DNA of 64,000 nucleotides from Hyaloscypha bicolor E (taxonomy: Eukaryota; Ascomycota; Leotiomycetes; Helotiales; Hyaloscyphaceae), in assembly GCF_002865645.1 (NCBI RefSeq), contig NW_020194585.1, positions 1-64,000 on the forward strand. Reading direction: 5' to 3'. A program made the position numbers and the translations under genes. The notes under the pieces are model-generated. The model was not told the origin of the DNA. It did no database searches and saw only the letters and a program-made list of their open reading frames with translations. Of this stretch, positions 34,179 through 47,623 are shown one piece after another (the stretch's first letter is position 1; each line of letters begins with the position of its first letter).

Positions 34179-35538
34179 ACTATATTAAGCTACGCTAATT
34201 TATATACTTACTTGTTATTTATATATTTTTACTTTAATATTCTCGAAATAAGCCTTATAATACTTTCTTTATATTATTTTTAATTAAATTATATTTCTTT
34301 TTTAAAAACTCGAAACTACTTTATTTAATAAGCCTTTATCTTTCTTTATATTTAATAAAGCAAACTTAGCTTCCAGCTTTAAAAACCTGGCCCCGTATAA
34401 TAAATTTAACTAGTATTTAATAATAATTATAAATTCTCTCAGATTTCTCTTACTTTTCTTTATAATTAGCCTAAAATTCCCTCTAAGATTTGCCTCAATT
34501 TTCATAAATAGTAATATAATATAAGCAAGTGTTATCTTAATTGTTCCGGATGAGGAAACTTTAATAGCTAGGGATAAATCTTTAGGCATTAGGGAATGAA
34601 TTAGCTAGTGCCTTATATCTTCTTTTGAGCTGTTTTTCTTGACAGGTTTGAAGAATAAATGTATTCACTAAATTGCCGAGTGTTATATAAACAGATTCCT
34701 ATACTAATACTATTACAGCGTGCATTCCCTGTCCTCACTTGAGAATCACGTGCAAGTTGCACCTGAATCATTCCTCTAGGCTCCCGCAGAGTCTCTTTAA
34801 TAAGAGGAACAACTTCAAGCACATTTTCTACTATAGTGTCACGTACGCGGTTAGTCACGTAACGCACACTGTGCTCTCATATAGTAGAATAGCTAATAAG
34901 GTCGCAACCTTATTATTGTGCCTTTTTGTCCGTTTACCCACGCGGTAAAGCTATTTTCCCTGCGTGCGTTCTCGCTAGAGATGACACATAGTAAAGTTCG
35001 AAATCAGCTTTAGTTTAGAAGACTCAATGATTTTATTTTTGACCAACATTTGCGGAATTACTAACCTTTTATTTCTAGCCTAATTTCAGACCCCTGCAGT
35101 AGCTGTAGACTTCTGCCTGAGGTTTTTGCAAGGGCCATCGGCGTTGTTTCTGTTGCGTCACGTGAGAGGATTGAACTTCTGCTTTGTTGCAATGTTTTGG
35201 AGGTTGACGACTTGATTTTTCAGCTCACGCGGGGTAAGCACTCTATATATACACCTAGTATATAAACTACAGTGTACCAGCGTACACTCAGTTCCAACAT
35301 GCTTGAGAAACCTTCAGCCACAGTCTGGCTGTGAAGCCTAATAATCGGGAGCGCATTATGCGTTTCCAGCCCTCCCTCTCCCCCTGGACGAAAAAAAGAG
35401 AGTACAATCCCTTCTTAGGCAGAACCTGGAGTAAAGCGCTTATTGCCAATACTGTAAGGTATGAAATATATCAATGAAATAGTCGTTCGTATCGTCTTTG
35501 TCTATCACTCATCCCCCTCTTCCCCAACCCGCTCCTCG
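34179..35538. other. AT-rich then GC-normal intergenic region, no supported gene
   Basis: 34184-34540 is RIP-like AT-rich DNA. From about 34560 the composition normalises but frames are short (84 codons at most) and show no domain. I see no RNA gene. The final part is the 3' flank of the acetyltransferase gene. Confidence 0.4.
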
Positions 35539-36165
35539 CTAAATGCTTGCCATTCTCGGTTCCAATAGTTCCTTCTCCATAATTACAAAATACAAATCAT
35601 CACTTAAAGCCTTGCCATTAACAAGGTGCGCGTACGGGAACGGCTCCGTCCGATCCGTCTTAGTGTACCCCCTCCGAATATACCAATCAATCATTTCCTG
35701 TCTCGGCCAAATAACTCGCATTTCCATCATTCGAACACCCAATTGATCCCTAGCCATCACCTCTGCCTCTACAAGGATCTTCTTCCCAAGCCCACCAGCT
35801 TGTCGTAATGGGTCTACAGCTAAGAGGCCAAAATATCCGAACCCGCCGTCTCTGCCTTGGATCTCACAGCACCCTACCAGGGCGCTGGAATTGTCGTGTG
35901 CGAGGAGAACAAGGCCGTTGGCCTGGTTGATCTTTGCAATGACCCCGGCCTCGTCAATGCGGTCATCGTCTACGAGGTCGGCTTCTGTGGTCCAACCTGC
36001 GCGACTGGAGTCTCCGCGAAAGGCGGATTTGATGAGTACTTGTGTATCTCTCGCGTCGGCAGTTGTGGCCTTGCGGAATGTGAGCACCGTTTGCGTTGTG
36101 ACCATTGCGCCAGTAGTAACTGAGGTGTGGAACTTGGAGTTGAAAGTAGTTGTTGGTGAGTTCAA
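35539..36165 (-). CDS. GNAT-family N-acetyltransferase
   Basis: A single exon codes for 208 residues; a start at residue 21 (36105, MVTTQTVLTF) is equally plausible because the GNAT fold begins at LTFRKATTADARD. The order is typical: beta1 (LTFRKA), helix with QVLIKSAF, LVLLAHDNSSALVGCCEIQ, and motif A with FGLLAVDPLRQAGGLGKKI, whose Q/R-x-x-G-x-G loop binds acetyl-CoA pyrophosphate. MEMRVIWPRQEMIDWYIRRGYTK forms motif B. The closing part resembles small-molecule or amine acetyltransferases. The substrate cannot be read from sequence. It stands alone, flanked by an AT-rich segment and a short mobile element. Confidence 0.85.
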   Translation of the reverse strand: MNSPTTTFNSKFHTSVTTGAMVTTQTVLTFRKATTADARDTQVLIKSAFRGDSSRAGWTTEADLVDDDRIDEAGVIAKINQANGLVLLAHDNSSALVGCCEIQGRDGGFGYFGLLAVDPLRQAGGLGKKILVEAEVMARDQLGVRMMEMRVIWPRQEMIDWYIRRGYTKTDRTEPFPYAHLVNGKALSDDLYFVIMEKELLEPRMASI

Positions 36166-36800
36166 TGTTAGTTTTTAGTATTGCGACACAAACAACACCC
36201 TGTGACGTCACAAGCGTCGATATTTGATGTAGTTGAAGTATTAGCTGTCGGAGATTGAATACAGGTACTTTATCAGTAACGAATGTTGGGTGAAGGGCGT
36301 AACCGAGCCTCGAGATTGACAAGCCAACGACGTGCGGAAATCCTCAGGCCGAAGTCTACAGCTGGGGAAATAAGCTACAGCAGGAGTCTGGAATTAGGCT
36401 AACAATAAGAGGTTAGCAACTCCGTAAGTAAATATGGGCCAAGAATAAAATCATTGCGTGTTCCGGAACTAAAGCCGATTTTGAACTTTACTGTAACAAA
36501 TCCACGAGACCACTTCGAATTGTAGAATTAAAGGCTAGAAGAAAAACCTTTCAAGGTGAGCGTAGGGGCTGTCACGAGACCAAACCCATGTAAATGGTAC
36601 TAGTGCCCTTTAGGCTTAGCTGGCCGGAATAGACCTTCACCACCAGGGGTCGCATAAGCAGGTACAAATGCAAAGAGCGAAAGCCAGATTTTCTCACTCC
36701 AAGAGAGCATATTGTGTACTGGGGGGGAGAGGTCGCCCCGGCCCCCCAAGCCACCCCGGACACAAAAGCGCGCAAGAGAGCGTATTCTTTTAATACTTTG
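36166..36800. other. Intergenic region, no supported gene
   Basis: This includes the promoter side of the acetyltransferase gene and about 400 bp with short overlapping frames (36572-36841) that have no domain. A G-rich run of nine occurs near 36720. Nothing more is supported. Confidence 0.35.
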
Positions 36801-36805
36801 GGAGG

Positions 36806-37005
36806 TGTGACTGCGGGATCGAGGCAATGGCCAGGGCTCAAAGATCCAAGAATCTCATGTATTGAAAATACTAAGCTAAAGAGAAGAAGGAGAGAGAGAG
36901 AATGAGAGGGTCAAAAGAAGGGAAATACTAGCTAAAACCACTGAAACGCCGGCTAGCTAGGTGAAACTGGTCATGTGACAGCTACTCCCAGCCAGCGCCG
37001 TCACA
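36806..37005 (-). mobile_element. Short TGTGACGGC-ended element, copy 3
   Basis: The 200-bp element is in reverse orientation relative to 33965. It starts TGTGACTGCGGGATCG and ends CAGCGCCGTCACA, flanked by GGAGG on both sides (36801-36805 and 37006-37010). It matches the copy at 33965 closely over the gcaatggccagggctcaaag, gaaaatactaagc and gaaacgccggctagc segments. It is not AT-shifted and encodes nothing. Confidence 0.85.
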
Positions 37006-37010
37006 GGAGG

Positions 37011-37547
37011 TAAGATAATAGCCTTAATGTGAGAGAGTGATTCCTCTAAACCACTCACTTTATGAAAAAAAGAGAGCACGAGAAGATAAGAATAGGTATT
37101 TAATCCCGGGGAGGCCCCTAACTTGAACCCCCACAAGAAGAGTAAGTAGGAATAAATATTTAATCTTGGAGAGAAAACCCCACTGTAACCAACTAGTTTT
37201 TATCTAATCATGTGACTTATTCTTAACAGACCTATATGGGTACAAGTCATATTTTACTGCATTTATAAGTAAGTATTTGAGTTTCTTATTTATTTTACAG
37301 ATCATGTGACGTTCATATTTTACTAGCACGTGAACATTCTGCCACCCCAGTCCACCTCGCGTAAACAAAAGCTTCGCTGTGACAAGTCAAAACCCTACTT
37401 TTAATCATCATGAATGAAAACCTTACGTCCCCTTTTACCCTTTCCATTCTCCGACGGCATCCTTTTTAGGTGCACATCGCAAGAAAGCGATACCTAGGCA
37501 GCACGAGAAGGGGCCGAGCACGATTTATTTTTGATGTGCCCAACACC
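37011..37547. promoter_or_regulatory. Upstream region of the second HET gene
   Basis: The region holds an imperfect tandem duplication (about 37080-37130 and 37140-37185) around agaataggtatttaatcccgg and aggaataaatatttaatcttgg. Two catgtgac-type boxes lie near 37209 and 37305. An in-frame ATG at 37470 precedes the chosen start. No clear TATA box is seen. Confidence 0.3.
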
Positions 37548-39401
37548 ATGGACGATGAAATTTTATCATCCCAGACAGAGTACAAGTATGCTCCGCTTCA
37601 AGGACCTCACTCAGTGCGACTTTTGACCCTGCATCCCGCTGCATCATACGAAACACCTATACGTATCTCACTCCGTGAAGCCTCGCTAGATGTCTCTGTC
37701 AAGTTCGCCGCCGTGTCTTACACATGGGCTACAGAGGATGGGGACTGCTCATTGTCTAAACGCGTGGAATGCGACGGGGCAATCATCAAGACTACGGCGA
37801 ATTGTGATGCTGCAATTCGGAGAATACGCCAAGTTGAAATAGGGTTTGACGTCTGGATTGATGCAATTTGCATCAACCAATCCAATGACGACGAAAAGAG
37901 TCTCCAAATCCCACTGATGCGCCAGATTTACGGGAACGCGCTCTGGGTGGCATTGTGGATTGGCGAGGCGTCTTGCACTCTAGATGAAGAAACATCTCGA
38001 CCCGTAACTGATCTGGCAATGGAATTCTTTCACAATTTCGCGATTGAACTGCAGGGAAGTAAAGATTCGGGCCAAAATCCACGAGGTGGGACACTCTACC
38101 AGGAAGTGGTAAGAGAGCGAAAAGCATTTCGGCGTCGCGGTGTTGGTGCATTCTCCCCGCCAATTCGAGGACTGTGGGAAATCTTACATCGGCCATGGTG
38201 GAAACGGTTGTGGGTAGTGCAGGAGGTTTCCATCGCACGATCGCCTGTTCTCCTCTGTGGAAGTCAATCGGTGACATTCGACAAGGTGGAAGTCGTCATC
38301 GACGGACTGGCGAGAGAGCATCCTGGCAAGTCTGGTGATGAACACGAGTTCTGCGCAAACTTCATAAATAGCACATTCCCACACTTTGTCATGAGAGATT
38401 TCGTCAAGAGAGCTCAACTTCAGAGCGACTACACGTTCGGAAATGCAGGGCCAGGACAAAAAGCCATTCAAATCCTTGACAACACTCGCAACCTTCGTGC
38501 GACTGATCCACGAGACAAGATATATGGAATACAGGGCTTTTTCGGTGATCCTCAATCAGACCCGGAGAATATTTTTCCCGCTCCAGATTATAGCAAGACT
38601 GCAGCAGACTTGTATGGTGATGTTGCTCGAGGAATCATCATCAAGACCAAGACGCTAGATGTTTTATCCACATGCTACGGCTGCGTGCGAACAATACCGG
38701 ATTTGCCATCCTGGGCACCGTCCTGGAACCACACTCCACTGGCATATTTCTCAGTGACAGATTTCAAGGCTGCCAACGACTCTGGTGTTGTGTATGAGGC
38801 ATCTGGAGACAGGCAATCTCTGAAATTGAAAGGGAAAAGGGTTGACGTCGTGAAGCATGTACCTGAGATTCCAGGAAGGCTGGAATATACCGACCTCGAG
38901 TGCACTCGTCTGTGGCGTCAATGGACTGACTTTGCCTTTTCCCTACAATCCTACCCGACAGGGGAGAGTATTGCAGATGTTCTGCTGCATACGCTATGCT
39001 GGGGAAACAATACGGCCTTGAAACGTTTGGCACTGGGTGAATATCGAACGAGCTTTGAAGTTTGGCTCAAGATTTTGCAATCTAGCAATCCTCTGGAGGC
39101 GGTCGCAAGGGATCTTTATGAAGATGAAATGGCATGCTCATACACCCACAGGGCTGAGTTCTTGATATGGGGAAGATCTTTGAGTACAACAGTGAATTCG
39201 CATTTGGCTCTGGTGCCAATAAGTGCATCTGCTGATGATCAGATTGTCGTACTCAGTGGAGGAAAGATACCTTTCGTCTTGAGAGCCACAGGTAATACAT
39301 TTCTGGTTATCGGACCTTGTTATGTGCATGGTATCATGGATGGAGAGGGGTTTCCAAGAGAGGAAGCTGCGGAAGACTTGGAATGGTTCACGCTTCGCTG
39401 A
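37548..39401 (+). CDS. HET-domain heterokaryon-incompatibility protein
   Basis: A single exon encodes 617 residues from MDDEILSSQ; the frame is open to an ATG at 37470, adding 26 basic residues with no conservation. HET domain: KFAAVSYTWAT (about residues 53-63), then WIDAICINQSNDDEKS and MRQIYGNALWVALWIGEA (about 103-145). PWWKRLWVVQE and TDPRDKIYGIQGFFG follow. The C-terminal block has VLSGGKIPFVLRA and GPCYVHGIMDGE. Role as for other HET proteins: a candidate trigger of incompatibility cell death. It differs clearly from the HET gene at 18053, so the two are not recent duplicates. Its C-terminal block resembles the broken remnant at 22297 more closely. Confidence 0.9.
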   Translation: MDDEILSSQTEYKYAPLQGPHSVRLLTLHPAASYETPIRISLREASLDVSVKFAAVSYTWATEDGDCSLSKRVECDGAIIKTTANCDAAIRRIRQVEIGFDVWIDAICINQSNDDEKSLQIPLMRQIYGNALWVALWIGEASCTLDEETSRPVTDLAMEFFHNFAIELQGSKDSGQNPRGGTLYQEVVRERKAFRRRGVGAFSPPIRGLWEILHRPWWKRLWVVQEVSIARSPVLLCGSQSVTFDKVEVVIDGLAREHPGKSGDEHEFCANFINSTFPHFVMRDFVKRAQLQSDYTFGNAGPGQKAIQILDNTRNLRATDPRDKIYGIQGFFGDPQSDPENIFPAPDYSKTAADLYGDVARGIIIKTKTLDVLSTCYGCVRTIPDLPSWAPSWNHTPLAYFSVTDFKAANDSGVVYEASGDRQSLKLKGKRVDVVKHVPEIPGRLEYTDLECTRLWRQWTDFAFSLQSYPTGESIADVLLHTLCWGNNTALKRLALGEYRTSFEVWLKILQSSNPLEAVARDLYEDEMACSYTHRAEFLIWGRSLSTTVNSHLALVPISASADDQIVVLSGGKIPFVLRATGNTFLVIGPCYVHGIMDGEGFPREEAAEDLEWFTLR

Positions 39402-40900
39402 ACAATGGCATCCAAATCATAGAGTTTAGGTTTTAACAGGAACTTATTAGCATGTGTCGTTTGTGACCTGACTGATGTGGAGTGAGTGGCCTTTCTGCCT
39501 AATTTTCAGTACTGAGGTCTACTGCCGCCTGTCGTTCAGATGTTCTTTATAAGCATCAATAGCTGTAGTCTCAATATAATAACTCAAACCAATTTCTTGA
39601 ATCGCTCTATGTGCCACAAAGCGTGTCAATACTGCTTACCTAAAACCAATGTGGCTAACAGAACTCTTCAACTCTTCTGCGTTAATTTCCTTTACGGGAA
39701 AACGTCATGCTTAGGGTTTTATCTCATCTCGGGTTGGGACATAACAAATGGCAAGGCATTAATTCTCAATTTAATAAAGTTTAAGAATTTAAAAGTATTT
39801 CTCTAATATAATGAAATTTGAAGCTAGTCTTTATTCCCTTAACCTAAGCCTATTTAGGCAAAAGCTAGATTAAATTAGGCAGCCACATAACAGGCTTTAA
39901 TATTGCTCTAAATAACTTCCTTAAAGAAAGCGGAAATATTTCTTTTTAATAAATTAAGGAGGCTAATTTAATTTTCTAAGACTTGAAATTAAATCAAAAA
40001 TAAGTTTATTATAAAGCTCTAAGTATTTTTTAGCTAGTTTATAAACGTTCTTAATAATAATTAAACTAATATGTATTTTAATTAATTATAAATAAGTAAT
40101 TTTCTTTTTAATTCCGGATTTGAATAATTAAATAAAGCTAATTAATATAAGAATTAAAAGTTTATATTCAAAGTATTTTAGGAATTATATTTATATTTAT
40201 AATATATAAGAAAGAATTAATAATAGCTTTCATATCTTTTTGCGTTTTTTAACTTATAAATTTAATTAATTAATTATATTAAGTTATATATAAGATATTA
40301 GCTTAGTTATATATATAACTATATATAAAAGTGTATTTTTATTAAATATATATTATAAAAGTGAATAAATTACTTTTAATAATATTAAAAGAAATTAATT
40401 TCTTAAAAGATTTATATAAAAGAATGTTTTTGAATTTTAGTTTAAAATAAGAAAATAAGTTTAATAATAAAGATTCTTTTTTAATTAAAGTAATTTATTT
40501 TTGGGAATTTTATAAGCTTGTTTATTAGTCCTTAATAAAATATTTTCTAATTAAACTAATACTAGAAATAATTTTATTTCTCAGATTAAGAGCTTTATTT
40601 TTATTTACTTTTATATTAATATACTTTAAGACTTGTATAATTAAATTTAATATGACTAAGAAATAGGGTATTTAAGAATATTGAGATTAATATCCAGAAA
40701 ATACTTTCAAATCTACGACCCCAATTAGTATTATCTCTACGTGTATTAATGGTATACCTTTTAAATAAATGATATAATAATACTCGAACTAGAAAGTAAT
40801 AATATTTCGGTATAAATAAGAAAAATATTAATAGTATAGCCTATATAAGCGAAATGAGATTAAAAATAGTAAGAGCTTATTTAATTTATTTATCTGTTAG
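39402..40900. repeat. Transition into AT-rich RIP-degraded DNA
   Basis: 39402-39780 is the GC-normal 3' flank of the HET gene. After about 39780 the sequence becomes AT-rich with stops in all frames. No element ends were found within it. GTTAG at 40896-40900 is the left target duplication of the next element. Confidence 0.55.
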
Positions 40901-40938
40901 TATAATGGCACTAGCTAGGGGCCAAAGGGGGGTGGCTA

Positions 40939-41236
40939 TATAAGGCACGTAATAGCAGGGTGATATACAAGTAGTTAAGGTAAGTAAGCAGTAACGCTTG
41001 CAAGTATAACTAATTCCAAGAATTAATTCTAATAAGAGACTAATTAATGCCCCTTCCAAAGCTAGGAGCGTCTCCCTATATATTCCCTAGTACTTAGCCA
41101 GGTATATAAAGCCCTTTACTTAATTAGGAAATCCCATATAATTCATATAATTCCAATTATAAGCTATACCCAAAATAGGAAACTAGATCTATAATATCTA
41201 ATACCTATCTATATACTATTATATATATCTATTATA
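40939..41236 (-). repeat. Heavily RIP-mutated LTR (far from the transporter gene)
   Basis: This LTR matches 47624-47926 position by position, except that most CpA/CpG sites have become TpA or their complement. For example, gccaggcatgcgaagccc in the other LTR is gccaggtatataaagccc here, and ctatcaca at the end is ctattata. With the coding strand reversed, this is the downstream LTR of the element. Confidence 0.85.
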
Positions 41237-44200
41237 TTAATTCCCCCTCTGGGCCCTTATCCCCAAGAGGCCTGGGAAAACTATAAATAGCTTTATAAAT
41301 ATTTCCCTAAAACTTTCCTGGCCACTAGCTTTCCCCAAAGACTTCCTATAATTATCCTATTATTATACTAGATAATAGAATTAAGGATATAGTTTACTAA
41401 TCCTTTCTAGCTAGTTTGCAAATTGCCTCTAATAATTTCCCCTTATAAAGGTAGTATAAATATAGTATATACTATTAGATATAAAGCTTATCCAATCTCC
41501 TAATTAGTTCGTAAATCCTAACTTAGCCTCTATTTATAAATAAATTATTATTTTATAAACCTAAGAGCTTGGAAAAGTTAATTTGATTTTCTGGTTCATT
41601 TATAAATCCTTTCTTTGGAATTTTCTGGATATTCCTGGTATAGAGCCGGTTCCGAATTCGTAATTACTATTTAGGGAGAAGGTATTATAAAAAGGCCTTC
41701 CTTTTCCTACTAACTAACCTTTCTTTTCCTTAACTATAATACCGTATCTAGCTCTTCCTTATTCCTTGCCTTCCTTCTTTAAGCCTTCTTTAAGCTTCTT
41801 TAAGCTTCTTTAAGCCTTATTTAAGCTTTATTTAAGTTCTCTTCTAATTTCCTCTTCTATTTCTTTATTTATTAAGATAAATACTTCTCTTAGTACTTAT
41901 TAGCCTATTATTACTTATTTGGCTAATATTCCTATATTTTTAATTTGCCCTTATTATTTTTAATATTCCAAGAATATTACTAAGTTTTCTAACCTTACTT
42001 ATATTAAGAGTAATAATTACTTAGTATATAATTACTACTACTTTAAGAATAAGAAGTATAATCTTATAAATTACAAATTTCTTCTTTTATTCCTTATTCT
42101 AATACTATCTAAGGTTCTTTAAATATATATAGTATAGTTAAACCGCCTTTTTTAAGCCATTAATATATATAAGCGTCTTTCCTATTCTTTGCCTAAAAGA
42201 AAGAAGGCTATTATTATTCTTCTTCTATACTAAACTATATATATTTCTTATATTAAAGCTATTATTTAAGGCTAATAGATTTCCCTAATAATCCAAGGAA
42301 TGGATTAAGTAATTCTTACTAGCTTAGTATAAGTATAAAGTACTCTTAATAGTATAGTTAATATTCTTTAGTATTAAATAAGCTTATTTCTTCCTTATTT
42401 CTTACTAATAGCTAATAGCTTTATAGGCTAATTTATTATTTATTTCTCGAGAGAATCCTAATAAGAATAATAATAAGGATAGTAAAGAGTAGTTATAAGA
42501 ATAGGGTATTTATAGGATATAGAAATTAGAGTTTTTAATAATTTTCGTATAGTTTTTCTAAGAATAAATATATGGTTTTTTAATAGTTTCCTAATAAAAG
42601 CATTTATCTTTTATATTTCTATTTGGCTAATAGTATTATAATATTACTCTTTTCCAAGTATTCTTGTAATTCTTGAACTATATTCTTTAGATTACTTAGT
42701 AATTCCTATATATTATCTACTAGTAAATAGCTTTTCTAATAAATAAGATATTTCTTTCCTTTTCTATTCTTCCTATAGGCTATAATAGATTCTATCTCGA
42801 ATTCCTCTTTGCCCTTAATCTCGACTAGCTCTGGTTCTACTATAGTACTAGTTTATAGGTATTATAGTTTTAAGAGGAAAATATAGAAAATATTATAGAT
42901 CTAATATAATAATAGTAATTCCAAGTAATATATTTATTTATATATTCCTATAATTTCTAGAACTTTAAAGGGGCCGAGATATCTATTTACTAGCTTTATA
43001 CTAGGTTATAGCTATTAAATATTCTTTATATAAAGTATAACTTTATTATATATCTTAAACTTCTTATTAATATATTTCTTATTATAGTACTTTTTCTATA
43101 TATCTATTACTTTTTACTATTATTTTTCTAGTACCTCCTGTTTTACTTGAATTCTTTATATTCTTTCCTATATTACTAGTGCCTCTTTTTCTAAAACATT
43201 ATCCTTAATATATAGTTTAATACTAGAATAGAATCCATATAAGATATAGAATAGGGATATTTCTATTATTAAATATATAGAGTTATTATATATGAATTCT
43301 ATAAGAGTAAGCTTTATTATCTAGTTATTTTACTAGTAGCTAGTATAATACCTCAAGTATTATTCTAGAGTTTGGTTTAGATTCTTTATTTATTTATTAG
43401 TTTATAGGTAAAATACTATACTCAGCTATTATTAAATCTTTAAGTAGAAGTATAGACTTAACTAGAACTTGCTTATAAAAACAGATCCTCTATTAGAGAT
43501 TATATTTATAGGTATATCAAAGTCTTTAATAATATAGTATATAAATAGCTCTACTAGTTTAGAAACCGAGATCTTCTTAGTAATCGGAATATATTATATT
43601 ATTTTCATATACCTATTAATAATAATAAGTATAGAATTATATACTTTACTATAAAACCTAGAAGGAAATAGCCCTATAATAAAGTCTATAGTAATTTCTT
43701 ACTATAGCTTAGAGGGAAAGAGAAATAAACTAAGTATATTATATAGCAGATATTTCTTTATCTTAGTTTATTAATATATAAGATAAGTTCTAATATAGTT
43801 TTTTATATTCTTTCTTATATTTTACTAGAAGTACTTTCTCTAGAGAATCTCTAGTATCTTACTAGTACTAAAATACCTATTTATAGGATTATTATAGTTA
43901 GCTTATAGTAATTCTTCTTTGAGAGCTAGCTTATTTAGTATATAGATAGTACTCTAATATCTTAATAATCCAGATATATTAAGTTTTCAAGTCTTAATAG
44001 CTCTAGTAAAGGTCTTTTTTAAGAACTATTTATATTACCGGTATTATACTAATAGATTAAGTCTTTAGTATTATAATAGTAGTTTAAATAATATCTCTCT
44101 GCTTTTCTTATATACTATTTCGGATCTAGCTACCTATATAGCTAGAATTCGTAGTATATATTATTTATAACTAGCTATACTAGTAATAGGCTTAAGTAAT

Positions 44201-47200
44201 AGTATTTCCGGTATTACTTTATTACTAAAATAGACTTCCTTTTCGGAATTCCTTAATATCTTACTAATTAAAGAATACCTATCTCCTCTCTTCTGGGCCT
44301 TATATTATAGTATTATAGGAATAATATAGTATTCTATTACTACTATTTATAGGGTTTTCTATTCTATATTCTATAGCTTATTATAAAATATAAATAATAA
44401 AATGTTTTTATCTATATCTACTATAAAGTCTGGCTTCCTTAATAGCCTATTAGCGGGATTACTATATCCCGGCCAGTACTTTAAGATAAAGTTAAAGATA
44501 GCTAGTTCCTTTACTTATTTTATCTATTAACTATTTAGTTTTCTCTTAGTTATAAAATATTTTAAGTTATTATAATTTATCTTAATAATAATAGTATACC
44601 GGATATATATTAGGTAATATTACTAAGTACGAAATACTAGAATAATAGCTAAGAGTTTAGAGTTATATATCTTATACTTATTCTTAATTATAGTTATTTT
44701 TTTTAAATAGAAAATAATAGGGTATTACTTGGCTTCTGCCCTCTTACTAAAGAGCTAGGAAATTATACCTATAATTATAAATCCTAAAATATTTGTTTTT
44801 ATATAAATCTTTAAGGCTAGATCGAAATAATAAAAGATTAATACTATTATAAATATAATTTATAGCTTCCTAAAAGCCTTATCTGCCTTATCTATCTAGC
44901 TAAACTAATATAGTAGTTTTCTGCTAGTTTTTAGTAAATTAGTTAATTCTTTTACTATCCTGGAATATCTATAGATAAACCTCTAGTAAAAGTTAGTAAA
45001 ACCCAGGAATACTTGGATTTTTCGGATATTATTCTTTGGGGCCGGCTATTCCCTAATAGCTATAACCCGGCTAGCCTTTATTTTTATATTATCTGGGCTA
45101 ATTATAAATTCCAGGAATTCTATTTTCTTTATATTAAACTCGTATTTTGCTAAGTTTATAAAGAGCTAGTATTATTATAACTGCTTGAGTATATATTAGA
45201 CTACTATTATATACTATTCTGGGTCCTTTAAATAAATTAAAATATTATTTAAATAGACTATATAAATAATATTTATAAGGCCTACTAGTATATAGTTAAT
45301 ATATGTCTGGAATATTACCGGAATATTAGATAGTCTAAAGGATATAATATAGTACTTAAAATATTTATAGTATATTCAGAATACTGTTTTTTACTTATTA
45401 CTTTCCTGTATTTATAATTAATAGTAAGTATCTTTTAAGTCTAGCTTTATATATACTTTTGCTCTATAAAGCCTGTCTATTATCTTACTAATAAGTAGTA
45501 ATAGTATTTGGTTCTTAATAATAATTCTATTTAGATTCCGGTAGTTAATATATAGATATAGGCTGCCTTTTTTCTTTAGAATAAATATAATTAGGATACT
45601 AGCTAGGCTAGTAGAATAACGGATTTACCTCTTCTTTAAGCTAGTATTAAGATATTCCCGAAGGACTTTAAGCTCCTTTTCTAATAAAGTATATATAGGA
45701 CTATATAGTAATTAAGATCCTGGTTCCAGATCTATATAATACTCTATTATATAATAGTCGGGTAGTATATTTATAGTCTCTATAGAAAATACTCGAAAAA
45801 GGTCCTAATACTTCCTAGGAAATATAGCTATTTTATTTATAGTAATAGTAGTAATCTTTCGGCTATCCGTTATAGGATAGGTAGTTAATAGAAAAACATA
45901 TACCTTATACTTTATTACTTTAGTAAACTTCCTAATATTTAGAACTTTAATTTTCTATAGTCAAATCTGGTATTTTTATATTATTTCCCTAAAGGAAATT
46001 AGGGAATTGACCTAGTAAAGCTATAGGAATCCAAGTATTATATTAATATAGTTTAGATTAAAATCATATAATATAAAGTATATATTAGTCTTTCTTTAGT
46101 TCCCTAATATATTCTTAATAGTAATCCCAAGAATATAATTTCTATATAAATGAATTCTTCTTTCCTCTAGTAAAAATAAGGGAGTTATCCTTAATATTAA
46201 TAGAATACCTATATTTAAGGCTAATTTCCTTTTTATATAATTGGCCTCTATATTTAAATTAACTAATACTCTGACTTTTTACTTATTTTTTCTTGTTTTA
46301 ATAGTAACCTTAATTACTATTCTCGTTTTAGGGGCCTTGCTTTCTATAGTATAAACAAGTATAACTATTATAGGATATATTCGTTTCCTGGCTTCTTTGG
46401 TTCTAGGTACTTATATGCCTTATAGCCAGACTTATTATAGTTATAGCAAGTTAGTTTTCCCTGATTTGGGCAGGTAGTAATATAGTAACTCTTTTTCTAG
46501 TAAGTAAAGCAAGTTATACCCGGTCTTATAAATTCTAATATAAGTACTATATTAGATCCTATTACTATGCTTTTGCTATTCCGGTTATATAAACCTTATA
46601 ATAAAGATATATTTCTTTTCTATTTCTCTTTATTATTTTCTTTTTTCTTTTTCTAATTTTCTTTCTTTTATTAACCCGTCGGCTTATTATTATATTCCCA
46701 TTAAGTAGACTAGTTTAAGTTATTCTCGATTTTTATGGCTATAGAAATAAGCTTTTCTCTTTTTTATAAAGTATTTCCTTAGTAATTAATCTTATTCCGA
46801 ATCTCCTATCTTAAGCTACTAAATAAGTCATTTCGCTTTTATAGTAAACCCGTATATCCCAAGTTATCTAATAGGCTATCTAAGTAGGATATAAAGCTTT
46901 AGATACTCTAACCTAGCTACTATTTTATATTCTTAAACTTAGTAAGAGCATTATTATTATGGTTTTCCGGATCTAAGATAGAATTCTTTATAAACTCGAT
47001 AAAAGTCTCCTAATCCGTAGTATTAATACCTACTAATTACTTCTTATACTTTTAGATATTCCTGGCTATATTCTTAAAGCAGGAAGTATAATATATAATC
47101 TTTACTATATCTATAGCCTAGGTAATCCCGCTATCTTTATACTATTTTAGCTTTGCCTAGTAGAAGAAGTCCTGGGCTTCTTTAATACTCTTTCCCTTAT

Positions 47201-47450
47201 AGGTTAGTAATTCTCGGGTTTTTAGAGTCCTATAAACTAAATATACCACTAGTAGTATAATAGATTCTATAATAGGTATCCGAATATCCTTAAGACGGCA
47301 AATCTGAGCTTCTAAATCCTCCAGATTCTCCCTCTATTATATCTCTGCTTCTAATTTAGTAATGCGATAACGAGCCGCCGCTAGCTTCTCCGTTATTATT
47401 ATCCTGCCAGCTGGTTCTGGGGGTATCTGAGTTCTACTCCCTTCTCCTGA

Positions 47451-47552
47451 TTAGGCGATAGCTAGAGTAGCTGACTGGGCACTCCCCTGGGTGCCCGACT
47501 GGGTCGCCCTAGCAATAGCAGAGGCGCTTCTTCTGGTTAATACTCTAGCCAT
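47451..47552 (-). pseudogene. Start of the gag gene, broken by RIP
   Basis: The minus-strand frame opens with MARVLTRRSASAIARATQ and is rich in Ser, Ala and Gln. It ends at a TAA (47451-47453) that would be CAA (Gln) without a C-to-T change. This short part is in the GC-normal zone; beyond about 47285 mutations become dense. Confidence 0.6.
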
Positions 47553-47623
47553 TAGTGGTTTTGTCTGTCGATAGCTTGACTACCTTATAACGAACTGCTC
47601 CCCGAAGGTTAGATCAATTAGAA

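Noticed and set aside
35543..36178. Plus-strand frames opposite the acetyltransferase
   Set aside because: Antisense shadows of a well-supported GNAT gene.
39540..39806. 88-codon plus frame after the second HET gene
   Set aside because: It runs into AT-rich DNA, has biased composition and no homology-like segments.
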